Origin: Desulfocapsa sp.
GTDB taxonomy: Bacteria; Desulfobacterota; Desulfobulbia; Desulfobulbales; Desulfocapsaceae
Direction: 5' to 3'
Assembly: GCA_024763035.1 (NCBI GenBank)
Contig: JANTGG010000017.1
Span: 1-34,382 of the forward strand
Length of the DNA: 34,382 bases
Shown piece by piece: positions 8,047-16,260 of this stretch (the stretch's first letter is position 1; each line of letters begins with the position of its first letter). The position numbers and the translations under genes are program-made. Below the pieces are notes generated by a model, which ran no database searches, was not told where the DNA came from, and worked only from the letters and a program-made list of their open reading frames with translations.

Positions 8047-10092
8047 ATGCGGGATGTGATGACCATCTGCAACTACTGCGGCTGCGGTTGCGGTGTCTAT
8101 CTAAAAGTGCATAACAACACGGTAATCGGTTCCTATCCCAGCAGGCACCACCCCATCAGCCGGGGAAACCTCTGCTCCAAGGGCTGGCATCTCCATGAAT
8201 TTGTCCACTCCAGCAATCGTCTCACCCAACCGCTTCTCCGTAAAAGCGGATCACTGACACCAGTATCCTGGGAAGAAGCTCTGGATTACACGGCAAAAGC
8301 CCTTTTGACAGCAAAAGAGCAGACCGGTGCAGACTCCATCGGCATCCTCTCCTCTGCCAAATGCACAAATGAAGAGAACTACCTGCTGCAGAAACTCGCC
8401 CGGGCAGGACTTGGCACAAACAATATCGATCACTGTGCGCGGCTCTGACACTCTTCCACTGTGGTAGGTCTTGCCACAAGTTTTGGATCCGGTGCCATGA
8501 CCAACTCCATCGGAGAACTGCAGGGAGCAGATGTACTGCTGGTCACCGGTTCAAACACCACGGAAACCCATCCCCAGATTGCCAGAAATATTCTGGAAGG
8601 AGTGGACAGAGGTGCAAAACTGATCGTCATCGACCCACGAAAAACAGAGCTTGCCAGACAGGCTCATGTCCACCTCGCCCTGCGTCCGGGTACAGACATT
8701 GCTCTTGTTAACGGCATTATGCGTAGTATCATTGATGAAAATCTGGCAGACGATTTGTTCATCTCCATGCGTACCGAGCAGTATGAGAAACTTCGCGATT
8801 ATCTTTTTCGCCTGAATCTTGATGAAATTGCCGCCATCACCGGTATTGGTCTGTCCACAATACGAAAAGCCGCAAAGATATACGCAAGGAGTTCCAACGC
8901 CGTTATCTGCTACTGTCTCGGGGTAACCCAACACACCTGCGGCACCGACAATGTACAGGCAGTCGCCAATCTTGCCATGCTCACCGGTAATATAGAAAAG
9001 GCGTACGGCGGAGTTGACCCCCTGCGCGGACAAAACAACGTGCAGGGAGCCTGTGATATGGCGGCACTGCCTGCAGTACTTCCGGGATATCAGGGGCTCG
9101 ACAATATTGATGCCCGCAGACGTTTTCAGCAGGTCTGGAACTGTGATATTCCGCAGACACCAGGACTGAGCCTTACAGAAATGACCCACTCCGGAGCGGA
9201 AGGCGATATCCGTGCCATGTATATCATGGGCGAGAATCCGGTTCTCAGTGATCCCCATCTCAAACGGGTGGAAACAACTTTGAAACAGCTGGATTTTCTT
9301 GCTGTCTCCGATATTTTTCTCACGGAAACCGCAGCCCTTGCCCATGTTGTCTTCCCGGCGGCTTCTTTTGCCGAGAAAGGCGGCACCATCACCAACTCCG
9401 AACGTCGGGTGCAACTCTGCAGGAAGGCGATCCCGCCCATTGGCAAGTGTCGTGCCGACGGTCATATTATCATGGAACTTGGCAGGCGACTCAACTGTCC
9501 GGGAATGGATTTTACCTCAAATGCCGAGATCATGGAAGAGATCAGCCTGCTCACTCCCATCTACGGCGGCATGCACTATGACAGGCTGGAGGAAAACTGG
9601 GGACTGCAGTGGCCCTGCTGGAATCGGGACCACCCGGGAACAAAATTCCTCCACAAGCATAATTTCACCAGAGGAAAAGGGCAGTTCACCATTACCCGGC
9701 ACCGTGAGCCCGCGGAAACAGTGGAAACCAAATACCCTTTCACCCTTGTTACCGGCAGAGGATCATACCATCATTATCACACTGCCACCATGACCAGAAA
9801 CTCCAGACGCCTTGTACGGGAGTACCCCGAAGCTCTTCTTGAGATTAATGAAAAAGACAGCAGGGCGCTGCAGCTGCAGCCCGGAGAACCGGTGGAAGTG
9901 CATTCCAGGCGCGGCAGCGTCCGGGTGAAAACGGTCGTCACCGACAGGGTACAGCCGGGGACGGTGTTTACCTCCTTTCACTTCTGGGAAGTGCCCATTA
10001 ACCAGTTAACTGTTGATGCCATGGATTCCAGATCAAAATGTCCGGAATTTAAAGTCTGCTCCGTCAATATAAAAAAGGTGTCCCATGCTTGA
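8047..10092 (+). CDS. fdhF: Selenocysteine formate dehydrogenase catalytic subunit (FdhF-like, Mo/W-bis-MGD)
   Basis: This enzyme interconverts formate and CO2. The reading frame is interrupted only by TGA at 8446-8448, in the context CARL-TGA-HSSTVVGLA. This aligns with ARV-Sec-HGPSVAGL of E. coli FDH-H (Sec140), so it is one gene of 681 residues with Sec134 and His135, not two. The N terminus binds one 4Fe-4S cluster (CNYCGCGCG, then NLCSKGW with the conserved Lys). Further FDH marks are VTGSNTTETHP, DPRKTELA, GVTQHTCGTDN, RGQNNVQGACDM and the C-terminal molybdopterin-binding domain starting near VTGRGSYHHYH. There is no TAT signal, so it is cytoplasmic. GAGGAAG lies nine bases before ATG 8047. 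The stop overlaps the next gene by eight bases. Confidence 0.93.
8446..8486 (+). promoter_or_regulatory. Bacterial SECIS element directing selenocysteine at UGA 8446
   Basis: Directly after the UGA, CC-ACU-GUGGU (8456-8465) pairs with GCCAC-A-AGU-UUU-GG (8473-8486), with one bulged A and a bulged UUU. The apical loop is AGGUCUU (8466-8472). The loop GGUCU and the distance from UGA resemble the E. coli fdhF SECIS recognised by SelB. selA, selB, selC and selD are not in the window. Confidence 0.85.
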
Positions 10093-11134
10093 TCTCAACG
10101 AAATGATCCTCCCAAAAGACAATCTGACACCATTGCTGCGCAAACTGGCAAAAGACGCACGGCTGATTGCCCCGATAAAAAACAGCTATGGAGACACCCT
10201 GTTCACGGTTATAGACGACATTGACAAGGCAGCCATTGATCTTGAAAATCAACCCCAGGCTTCACTTAAGCCCTATTTACTGCCCCAGCAGGAGACCCTT
10301 GCCACCTACCGCAACACCGAAGGCGGCTACATCTTTGCCGAGGCAGACGAAGAACCGGAGAGCATCTACTTCGGAGTCCGTTCCTGCGATCTTACGGCTG
10401 TCCTCTATACTGATCTTGTTTTCTCACGGCCGGTGAAAGACAGCAGCTACTTTAAACGCCGTAACAAATCACTGCTTATCACCATCGGCTGCAACCACCC
10501 GTTCAGCAACTGTTTCTGCGAGGCGAGCAACAGCGGCCCCTACCTGGAATACGGATACGATCTGCAGTTCATCGATCTGGGAGATGCCTATTTCGTCTCG
10601 GCAGGACGGAGAAAAGGATTGGATCTGCTGGAAAAATGGCTCTATTTCTTTAGAGCCGTCACCGACAGTGACCGGGAAAAGCGCTATCAGCTGCAGCTGG
10701 AAGTACGCGGCAAATTTACTCAAAACATTCAGGTATCCCAGGTCTGTCAGCTTCTGCAGGATCATGAAGTGGACGATTCCATCTGGCGGAAACTTTCCGG
10801 TCGCTGCTACGACTGCGGCGGCTGCGCCTATGTCTGCCCCACATGCACCTGCTTTTCAGTGGACGACGCGGCCATCGACGAAAATCACGGGCTGCGGCTG
10901 CGAAGCTGGGATGCCTGCACCAGCAGCGGTTTTACCCGTATGACCGGCGGACATAACCCTGTTGACCGTAGAACAGACGCCCTTAAACGCCGATTCCTGC
11001 ATAAACTTAAATATGATTATGCCGAACACGGCAAGCCCTCCTGCACCGGCTGTGGTCGCTGTGTGGATATCTGCTTTGGAGGTGTTGATATTACAACATT
11101 TATCAGTCTCGCTGCAAAGGGGGAAACAGTATGA
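10085..11134 (+). CDS. 4Fe-4S dicluster subunit, sulfhydrogenase beta (HydB) / AsrA family
   Basis: The family carries electrons between a flavin subunit and a catalytic subunit in archaeal sulfhydrogenase and in anaerobic sulfite reductase. The 349-residue protein has the characteristic N-terminal domain with the block YFGVRSCDLTAV and extra Cys at NCFCEAS. Two ferredoxin-like cluster sites follow near the C terminus: CYDCGGCAYVCPTC from Cys241 and CTGCGRCVDIC from Cys320. In the second the usual Pro after the last Cys is replaced by Phe. It overlaps the formate dehydrogenase stop by eight bases and the next gene by four. No hydrogenase large subunit or AsrC siroheme subunit follows, so the likely partner is the formate dehydrogenase. 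This gene pair with fdhF is inferred to form one complex. Confidence 0.87.
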   Translation: MLDLNEMILPKDNLTPLLRKLAKDARLIAPIKNSYGDTLFTVIDDIDKAAIDLENQPQASLKPYLLPQQETLATYRNTEGGYIFAEADEEPESIYFGVRSCDLTAVLYTDLVFSRPVKDSSYFKRRNKSLLITIGCNHPFSNCFCEASNSGPYLEYGYDLQFIDLGDAYFVSAGRRKGLDLLEKWLYFFRAVTDSDREKRYQLQLEVRGKFTQNIQVSQVCQLLQDHEVDDSIWRKLSGRCYDCGGCAYVCPTCTCFSVDDAAIDENHGLRLRSWDACTSSGFTRMTGGHNPVDRRTDALKRRFLHKLKYDYAEHGKPSCTGCGRCVDICFGGVDITTFISLAAKGETV

Positions 11135-11964
11135 AGGAAATATTCATCCCCGGCCGGGCAATCATCCGGGAGATTGTACAAGAAAACAAGCAGATTAAAA
11201 CCTTCCGCCTGGAACTGCTGGACAAGACGCAAAGCTTTACCTTTCGCCCGGGGCAATTTCTTATGCTCTCCATCCCCCATTGCGGCGAGGCTGCAATCTC
11301 CATCTCCTCCCCCCCCACTGCCCTGCCCCTGATCGACCTCTCCATCAGAAAAGCGGGCGTACTGACATCTGCCATTCACCGCATGCACAGTGGAGACGAA
11401 GTCGGTCTCCGCGGTCCATTTGGTACCGCCTTTCCGGTGGGCAACTTCCCGGGACATGATCTGCTTTTTATTGCCGGCGGCATCGGACTGGCCCCATTAA
11501 AGAGTGTCCTTGATTATTGCCTTTTTCAACAGGAAGTAGAAGACGACACGGTGCAACGAATCACCCTCCTCTACGGGAGCAGAACTGTTGCCGATATTGC
11601 TTTCCAAAAAGCCATCGAGAAATGGAAGAACCAGGGGGTGGACTGCAGACTCACCGTCGATGTGGGCGACCCTGACTGGTCCGGTTCAGTGGGACTGGTC
11701 ACCGAACTGTTACACCCGGATATTATAACGCCACAGACCATCAGCCTGGTCTGCGGACCACCGATAATGATCCGTTTTGTGATTGCAAAACTTCTCGACC
11801 TGGGACAATCTGAGACTGCAATACTCACAACCCTTGAGCGACACATGAAATGCGGCATGGGACTCTGCGGTCATTGCCATCTTGACGGCAAACTGGTCTG
11901 TGTGGACGGCCCGGTTTTCACCTACGCAGAACTCAAATTGATGAATATTATGGAGTTTTCCTGA
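11131..11964 (+). CDS. FAD/NAD(P)-binding oxidoreductase, sulfhydrogenase gamma (HydG) / AsrB family
   Basis: This 277-residue diaphorase has a ferredoxin-reductase fold. The FAD domain (about 1-105) contains RPGQFLML and the AsrB-type ISISSPP motif. The NAD(P) domain begins with FIAGGIGLAPLKSVL and includes LLYGSR and CGPPIM. A C-terminal 2Fe-2S site of the family is intact, with Cys241, Cys246, Cys249 and Cys257 in CGMGLCGHC and DGKLVC. It presumably passes electrons between NAD(P)H and the Fe-S chain of the previous subunit. The start overlaps the upstream stop by four bases and its own stop overlaps the next ATG by one base, so all four genes are tightly coupled. NAD versus NADP cannot be decided by eye. 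Confidence 0.88.
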   Translation: MKEIFIPGRAIIREIVQENKQIKTFRLELLDKTQSFTFRPGQFLMLSIPHCGEAAISISSPPTALPLIDLSIRKAGVLTSAIHRMHSGDEVGLRGPFGTAFPVGNFPGHDLLFIAGGIGLAPLKSVLDYCLFQQEVEDDTVQRITLLYGSRTVADIAFQKAIEKWKNQGVDCRLTVDVGDPDWSGSVGLVTELLHPDIITPQTISLVCGPPIMIRFVIAKLLDLGQSETAILTTLERHMKCGMGLCGHCHLDGKLVCVDGPVFTYAELKLMNIMEFS

Positions 11965-13919
11965 TGGGCACAGACAGCGGACACAAAGTCACTTTTTTAC
12001 CAGCCAATACATCCATTAGCGTGGCAGACGGCAGCAGTCTGATCAAAACAGCAAGGAAAATGGGGCTGCATATCAACGCCTCCTGCGGCGGTGCCGGTGT
12101 TTGCGGAAAGTGCAGAATCATCGTTGAAGAGGGCAGTGTGGAGGGAGGGAACAGCGAAAAGATTTCGCCGAAAGACTTTGATAAAGGCTACAGGCAGGCG
12201 TGTACCGCAACCGTCAACGGGAATGTCACTGTTCGCATTCCTGAAGAGTCCAGCAGGCAAAAAGGAGGATTGAATATTGAATTCCCAAAACGCCACCACG
12301 CCCGGATGCATATCTTTGATATCAAAAATCTAAAAAAAGAGGGGATTTTCTATCCACCGGTGGAAAAACTCCGCCTCGAGCTCCCGCCCCCGGGCAGCCA
12401 TGACAACCGTGCAGACATCACCCGTCTTATCCAGGGACTTTCCGACCAGCACAATAAACACCGAATGGTCACCGGTCTCACGGTGATGCGCAAAATCAGA
12501 AAAACCCTGCGGGAGAAAGATTTCACCGTTACTGCCACTCTGGAGCTGCCGGTGAACAACAGGGCTAAAAGTCATATCCTGAACATTCAGGCAGGAAGAT
12601 GGGATCACCGTAACTTCGGTCTGGCTTTTGATATCGGAACAACCACCGTCTATGGCGTCCTTATCGACCTGAACAATGGGAAAATTCTGGCAAAAGAATC
12701 CTGTTACAATCCGCAGATGAGCTACGGTGAAGATGTTATTGCAAGAATCATCTATGCCGAAAAGCCCAAAGGACTGGATATGATGCACGATCTGGTCACT
12801 AATGCCATGAACCGTATCATCGACACCATGCTCGGCTCTGCGAATACTGAACACGGCACCATCGGTCGTGATGAAATAAACTCCGTCACCATCAGCGGCA
12901 ACACCACCATGACCCACCTGCTGCTGCAACTTGAACCGGACAACATCAGACGCTCCCCCTATGTACCGGTATCGACATTCTTTCCACCCATCCGGGCAGA
13001 AGATATCAGCCTCAATCTTCCCCATCACTGTGTGGCTCTTCTCTACCCCTCCATCTCAAGCTACGTGGGCGGAGATATTGTTGCAGGTGTTATGGGATCC
13101 GGCATGTACCGCACCGACAAACTCACCCTCTTTATTGATGTGGGAACAAATGCGGAGATCGTCATCGGCAACAGGGAATGGCTGGCATGTGCCGCCTGTT
13201 CCGCGGGTCCCGCCTTTGAAGGAGGCGGCATTACCCACGGTATGCGGGCAGTGGAGGGGGCTGTCAGTGATTTCAGCATGAATCCGGACAGCCTTGAGCC
13301 GATGAACACCACAATTGGAGACAAGGCACCCCTTGGCATCTGCGGCTCCGGACTGCTTATCCTAGTGGCCACACTCCTTGAAAACAATGTGCTCAACCCC
13401 AGCGGCAAATTCAACGCCTCAGACAATCCACGTATCCGTGAGGGCAGAAGCGGGATGGAATATGTTATTGCCTGGCAGAATGAATGTGCGGCAGATCACG
13501 ACATTGTGATCAATGAGGTGGATATCGATAATTTCATTCGGGCAAAGGCGGCTATCTTTGCAGGCGTTATGACTCTGCTGGAACAGGTTGGACTGCAGGT
13601 AAGCGATCTGGAACAGATTATCCTCGCCGGCGGCTTCGGCTCCTTTATCGATCTAGACAGTGCCATGAGTGTGGGACTGTTGCCGGAGGTGGATCCTGAC
13701 AAAGTGCTGTATGTGGGCAACGGATCACTCATGGGAGCATGGATGAGTGAACTCTCCAACCATATCAGAAAAGACGTGGTGGAAGTGGTTCGCAAGATGA
13801 CCAGCTTTGAGCTCTCGGAAGTGCCTGACTTTAAAGATCAATATGTGGCTGCCATCTTTTTACCGCATACCGATCTCAGCCTGTTTGCAAACACTGGCAA
13901 ACGTAAAGACAGTATATGA
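11964..13919 (+). CDS. RACo-like ASKHA ferredoxin (DUF4445), ATP-dependent reductive activator
   Basis: RACo/RamA-type proteins use ATP to drive low-potential electron transfer that rescues Co(II) corrinoid proteins. This 651-residue member has an N-terminal 2Fe-2S ferredoxin with Cys41, Cys47, Cys50 and Cys80 (CGGAGVCGKC). A linker/middle region (about 95-215) and a C-terminal ASKHA ATPase fold follow, with FDIGTTT (Asp223), ISGNTTMTHLLL, DVGTNAEIV, GICGSGLL and LAGGFGSF. Family members usually sit beside methyltransferases or corrinoid proteins; none is present here. Instead its ATG overlaps the stop of the AsrB-like gene by one base, suggesting it draws electrons from, or acts on, the formate dehydrogenase module. 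The target is unknown. Confidence 0.88.
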   Translation: MGTDSGHKVTFLPANTSISVADGSSLIKTARKMGLHINASCGGAGVCGKCRIIVEEGSVEGGNSEKISPKDFDKGYRQACTATVNGNVTVRIPEESSRQKGGLNIEFPKRHHARMHIFDIKNLKKEGIFYPPVEKLRLELPPPGSHDNRADITRLIQGLSDQHNKHRMVTGLTVMRKIRKTLREKDFTVTATLELPVNNRAKSHILNIQAGRWDHRNFGLAFDIGTTTVYGVLIDLNNGKILAKESCYNPQMSYGEDVIARIIYAEKPKGLDMMHDLVTNAMNRIIDTMLGSANTEHGTIGRDEINSVTISGNTTMTHLLLQLEPDNIRRSPYVPVSTFFPPIRAEDISLNLPHHCVALLYPSISSYVGGDIVAGVMGSGMYRTDKLTLFIDVGTNAEIVIGNREWLACAACSAGPAFEGGGITHGMRAVEGAVSDFSMNPDSLEPMNTTIGDKAPLGICGSGLLILVATLLENNVLNPSGKFNASDNPRIREGRSGMEYVIAWQNECAADHDIVINEVDIDNFIRAKAAIFAGVMTLLEQVGLQVSDLEQIILAGGFGSFIDLDSAMSVGLLPEVDPDKVLYVGNGSLMGAWMSELSNHIRKDVVEVVRKMTSFELSEVPDFKDQYVAAIFLPHTDLSLFANTGKRKDSI

Positions 13920-13959
13920 TTCCAGCAAACATTGTCCGCTTAAGATTTTGCAGAAAGGA

Positions 13960-15060
13960 TTACAGTTTCTCCACAGACTCTGCCAGAATATAGCCGGCCT
14001 GGTTCTGATATGAAACCTTGTACCAGCCGTCAGTCTGGGAAATAACCTGCAGGACGGTTCCCGCAGGAATCGTACCCAGCACATCGGCATAGATATTTGC
14101 TGTCATCTGCATATAAGTCACTGCCACCGTCCTGACCTGGAGCAGCAGATTTTGAGGCAGTGTTTCTGTTGCCGGCTTCTGCTCCGGCTCTGTTGCGGCT
14201 GATGCCTGCAGCTCTGCCCGTGTGGGCCAGCGCTCTTTTGGAATTTCCCGGTCAACCACAGAGGCTGGAGGATTGCCGGTCGTTTCCGGTTGCCTATTTT
14301 CTTCCGTTATACCGGCTTGAGGAGACTGCAGCTTCTCTACTGCCGGTGCAGACTGAACAAGGCCCATGGCAAGCAGCGTAGCCTTGTCAATACGACCGGT
14401 CACCGGCAGCCCGTGATCCTTTTGATAGTTTTCAAGGGCAAGTCCGGTCTTTCTCCCCATTACCCCGTCGGCAACCCCTGCATTATACTGCTGCTGCAGT
14501 AATACTTCCTGCACGGCTTTCACCTGATTGTCACCGCTCTTTTTCACCCCGGACACAATCCCTCTGTAATATCTCGCCCGGGGAATCCAGCTTTTCAGAT
14601 AACAGAAATAATCAGAAGAGGTAAAGTCAAAGGCAGCACACCGGGAATTTTCAGCACATATCCTTTCACACTCCCGGGCATCCCGTACCTGGAAACGGGT
14701 ATAATCTCCACCGGGACGCTGTGTATCGTAACGTAGCTCAATAGTCGTATTTGCAGTGGACTGCGGATGTTTCACGGGTGTGTATATTTTCGCACCGGAG
14801 ACGGCACCGAGGTAATATGTTGAGGAATAGGCCCTGCTCTTCAACCAGCAGGAATGGTCGGACGTGTAAAAATCAAAAGCCTGACACCTTGACGACTTTT
14901 GGCAATAGTCCGCACAGTCCCTGGCCGTTGCCGTTGAGAAACTTGTATAGTCCCCGCCCGCCCGCCTGGTATTCCGATCAAGGGTCATGGAATCTGCTCC
15001 ATTTGCAGCAGGAGAACAGGTAAAAAAGATCAGGAGCATAAAAAAAAGTATTCGTTCCAT
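13960..15060 (-). CDS. Secreted PAN/apple-PAN/apple-PG_binding-SH3 protein
   Basis: This 366-residue protein has an N-terminal Sec signal peptide (hydrophobic residues 4-18, cleavage likely after AANG). Two similar PAN/apple-like modules follow, each starting GGDYT and containing the pattern CxxxC-x5-CxAFDF then a C-x-LKS (about 32-80 and 112-165). A peptidoglycan_binding_1 domain comes next (about 182-235, with ADGVMGRKT and YQKDHGLPVTG). A Pro/Glu-rich linker leads to a C-terminal bacterial SH3 domain (about 308-366). The layout suggests an envelope protein that anchors to peptidoglycan and presents adhesion modules, a role that is only inferred. It is convergent with the RACo-like gene and divergent from the DUF2959 lipoprotein, with 251 AT-rich bases between the latter pair. 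Confidence 0.82.
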   Translation of the reverse strand: MERILFFMLLIFFTCSPAANGADSMTLDRNTRRAGGDYTSFSTATARDCADYCQKSSRCQAFDFYTSDHSCWLKSRAYSSTYYLGAVSGAKIYTPVKHPQSTANTTIELRYDTQRPGGDYTRFQVRDARECERICAENSRCAAFDFTSSDYFCYLKSWIPRARYYRGIVSGVKKSGDNQVKAVQEVLLQQQYNAGVADGVMGRKTGLALENYQKDHGLPVTGRIDKATLLAMGLVQSAPAVEKLQSPQAGITEENRQPETTGNPPASVVDREIPKERWPTRAELQASAATEPEQKPATETLPQNLLLQVRTVAVTYMQMTANIYADVLGTIPAGTVLQVISQTDGWYKVSYQNQAGYILAESVEKL

Positions 15061-15311
15061 TTATCTCCCCTTTTATAATGAAAAATATTCAGCAGAACTA
15101 AAAACACAGTAAAACAAAGACATTATCCTGACAACACAGAAAAACAACTGATCGAAAAAAAACAGACACATGAGAAAACAGATTTCACCCCCACAAAATA
15201 CTGCATGACATCCGGAAAATCCACCTTATATTTATTCTGGATTTTATTGCAGCACTGTGTGATAGTAAGATACTACTACCACATCCCCTATCCCTCAACA
15301 AAGAGAATATA

Positions 15312-15968
15312 ATGTGCAAACGTAATCAGTTACATTCAATTCCCGTTTTTTTCATACTGCTTTTTCTCCTGGCAGGATGCTCCTCCACCTATTACTCTGC
15401 AATGGAAAAGGTAGGTGTTCACAAACGCGATATCCTGGTCGACAGGGTTGGGCAGGCACGGGACTCTCAGGAAGCTGCGCAGGTGCAGTTTAAATCAGCA
15501 CTGGAACAATTCGGCTCTGTCGTCACCCTTAAAGATACCGATCTGAAAAAAGCCTATGAGAAGCTGGATAAAGAATACAGAAAATGTGTAGATGCAGCAG
15601 ACGACGTTTCCACCCGCATTGACAAAATTGAAAATGTATCCGAATCACTCTTTGACGAATGGAAGGACGAGTTAAAAGAGTACGAGAATAAAGAACTGCA
15701 GGCTTCCAGTAAAAAACAGCTTCAGCAGACACAGAGCCGTTATAAAAAGATGCTCAGCACCATGAAAACAGCAGAAAAAAGTATGGAGCCCGTACTGCGA
15801 ACCTTCCATGACAATGTGTTGTTTCTCAAACACAACCTCAATGCCCAGGCCATTGGTTCCCTGCAGTCTGAATTCAATTCCCTTGAAAAAGACATTGATG
15901 GTCTCATTCAAAAGATGAATAGTGCCATTGAGCACTCCAACAGCTTTATTGCAGAGATGAACGGGTAG
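15312..15968 (+). CDS. DUF2959 family lipoprotein
   Basis: This 218-residue protein starts with a lipoprotein signal peptide ending in the lipobox LLAGCSS (Cys about residue 23). The mature part is mostly helical with long heptad-like coiled-coil stretches and the DUF2959 signature YSAMEKVGVHKRDILVDRV near its start. The biochemical function of DUF2959 is unknown; members are outer-membrane-associated lipoproteins. AAGAGAA precedes the ATG. The next gene begins seven bases after its stop, so the two are likely co-transcribed. A weak promoter-like TTGCAG-16-GATACT occurs at 15247-15274. Confidence 0.85.
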   Translation: MCKRNQLHSIPVFFILLFLLAGCSSTYYSAMEKVGVHKRDILVDRVGQARDSQEAAQVQFKSALEQFGSVVTLKDTDLKKAYEKLDKEYRKCVDAADDVSTRIDKIENVSESLFDEWKDELKEYENKELQASSKKQLQQTQSRYKKMLSTMKTAEKSMEPVLRTFHDNVLFLKHNLNAQAIGSLQSEFNSLEKDIDGLIQKMNSAIEHSNSFIAEMNG

Positions 15969-15975
15969 AAAAAAA

Positions 15976-16260
15976 ATGGACAAGACACAAAAATTTTCCC
16001 CAAACCCGGACTTCACTGTTGAGAAGTTTGACAATGAAATCCTGCTCTATGCCGTTTCCGGTGGCAACGGCGTTTATCTCAACGAAACCGCCTGGCTGGT
16101 GTGGGAAATGTGCGGCAAAGGTCATTCCGTAGCTGAAATCATCACCATTCTGGAAGAAGCCTATCCTGAACACAAGGATTCCATCGACGCCGATGTCACC
16201 GCTGCCATCGAATCCATGACGGGCAAGGAAAACAGCCCGTTGCTGCCCATCCATGCATAA
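15976..16260 (+). CDS. PqqD-family peptide-binding protein
   Basis: PqqD-like proteins are small RRE-type winged-helix domains that bind precursor peptides for RiPP enzymes, and in other systems accompany HPr-kinase-like proteins. This 94-residue protein shows the family pattern: a beta region (EILLYAVSGGNGVYLNETAWLVWEMC) followed by G-HSVAEII and a terminal helix ending in AIESM. Its stop overlaps the ATG of the kinase-like gene by eight bases, tying the two together. No radical SAM enzyme, peptidase or recognisable precursor peptide is adjacent. Family membership is fairly clear from the VYLNETAWLVWE block; the substrate is unknown. Confidence 0.82.
   Translation: MDKTQKFSPNPDFTVEKFDNEILLYAVSGGNGVYLNETAWLVWEMCGKGHSVAEIITILEEAYPEHKDSIDADVTAAIESMTGKENSPLLPIHA

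Noticed and set aside
8551-9465. Leftward frame of 304 codons inside the formate dehydrogenase gene
   Set aside because: It is fully antisense to a conserved enzyme, and its translation has the Cys/His-rich odd composition of a shadow frame.
8047-10092. A formate dehydrogenase broken into a 133-aa and a 543-aa piece (pseudogene or frameshift)
   Set aside because: The only interruption is a TGA exactly at the family's selenocysteine position, followed by a plausible bSECIS, and the frame continues unchanged.
10085-11964. Anaerobic sulfite reductase AsrA and AsrB
   Set aside because: No AsrC siroheme subunit follows and both genes overlap the formate dehydrogenase; the family name describes the fold, not sulfite reduction.
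12330-13028. Leftward frame of 232 codons inside the RACo-like gene
   Set aside because: It is antisense to the ASKHA domain, with no start signal and no family.
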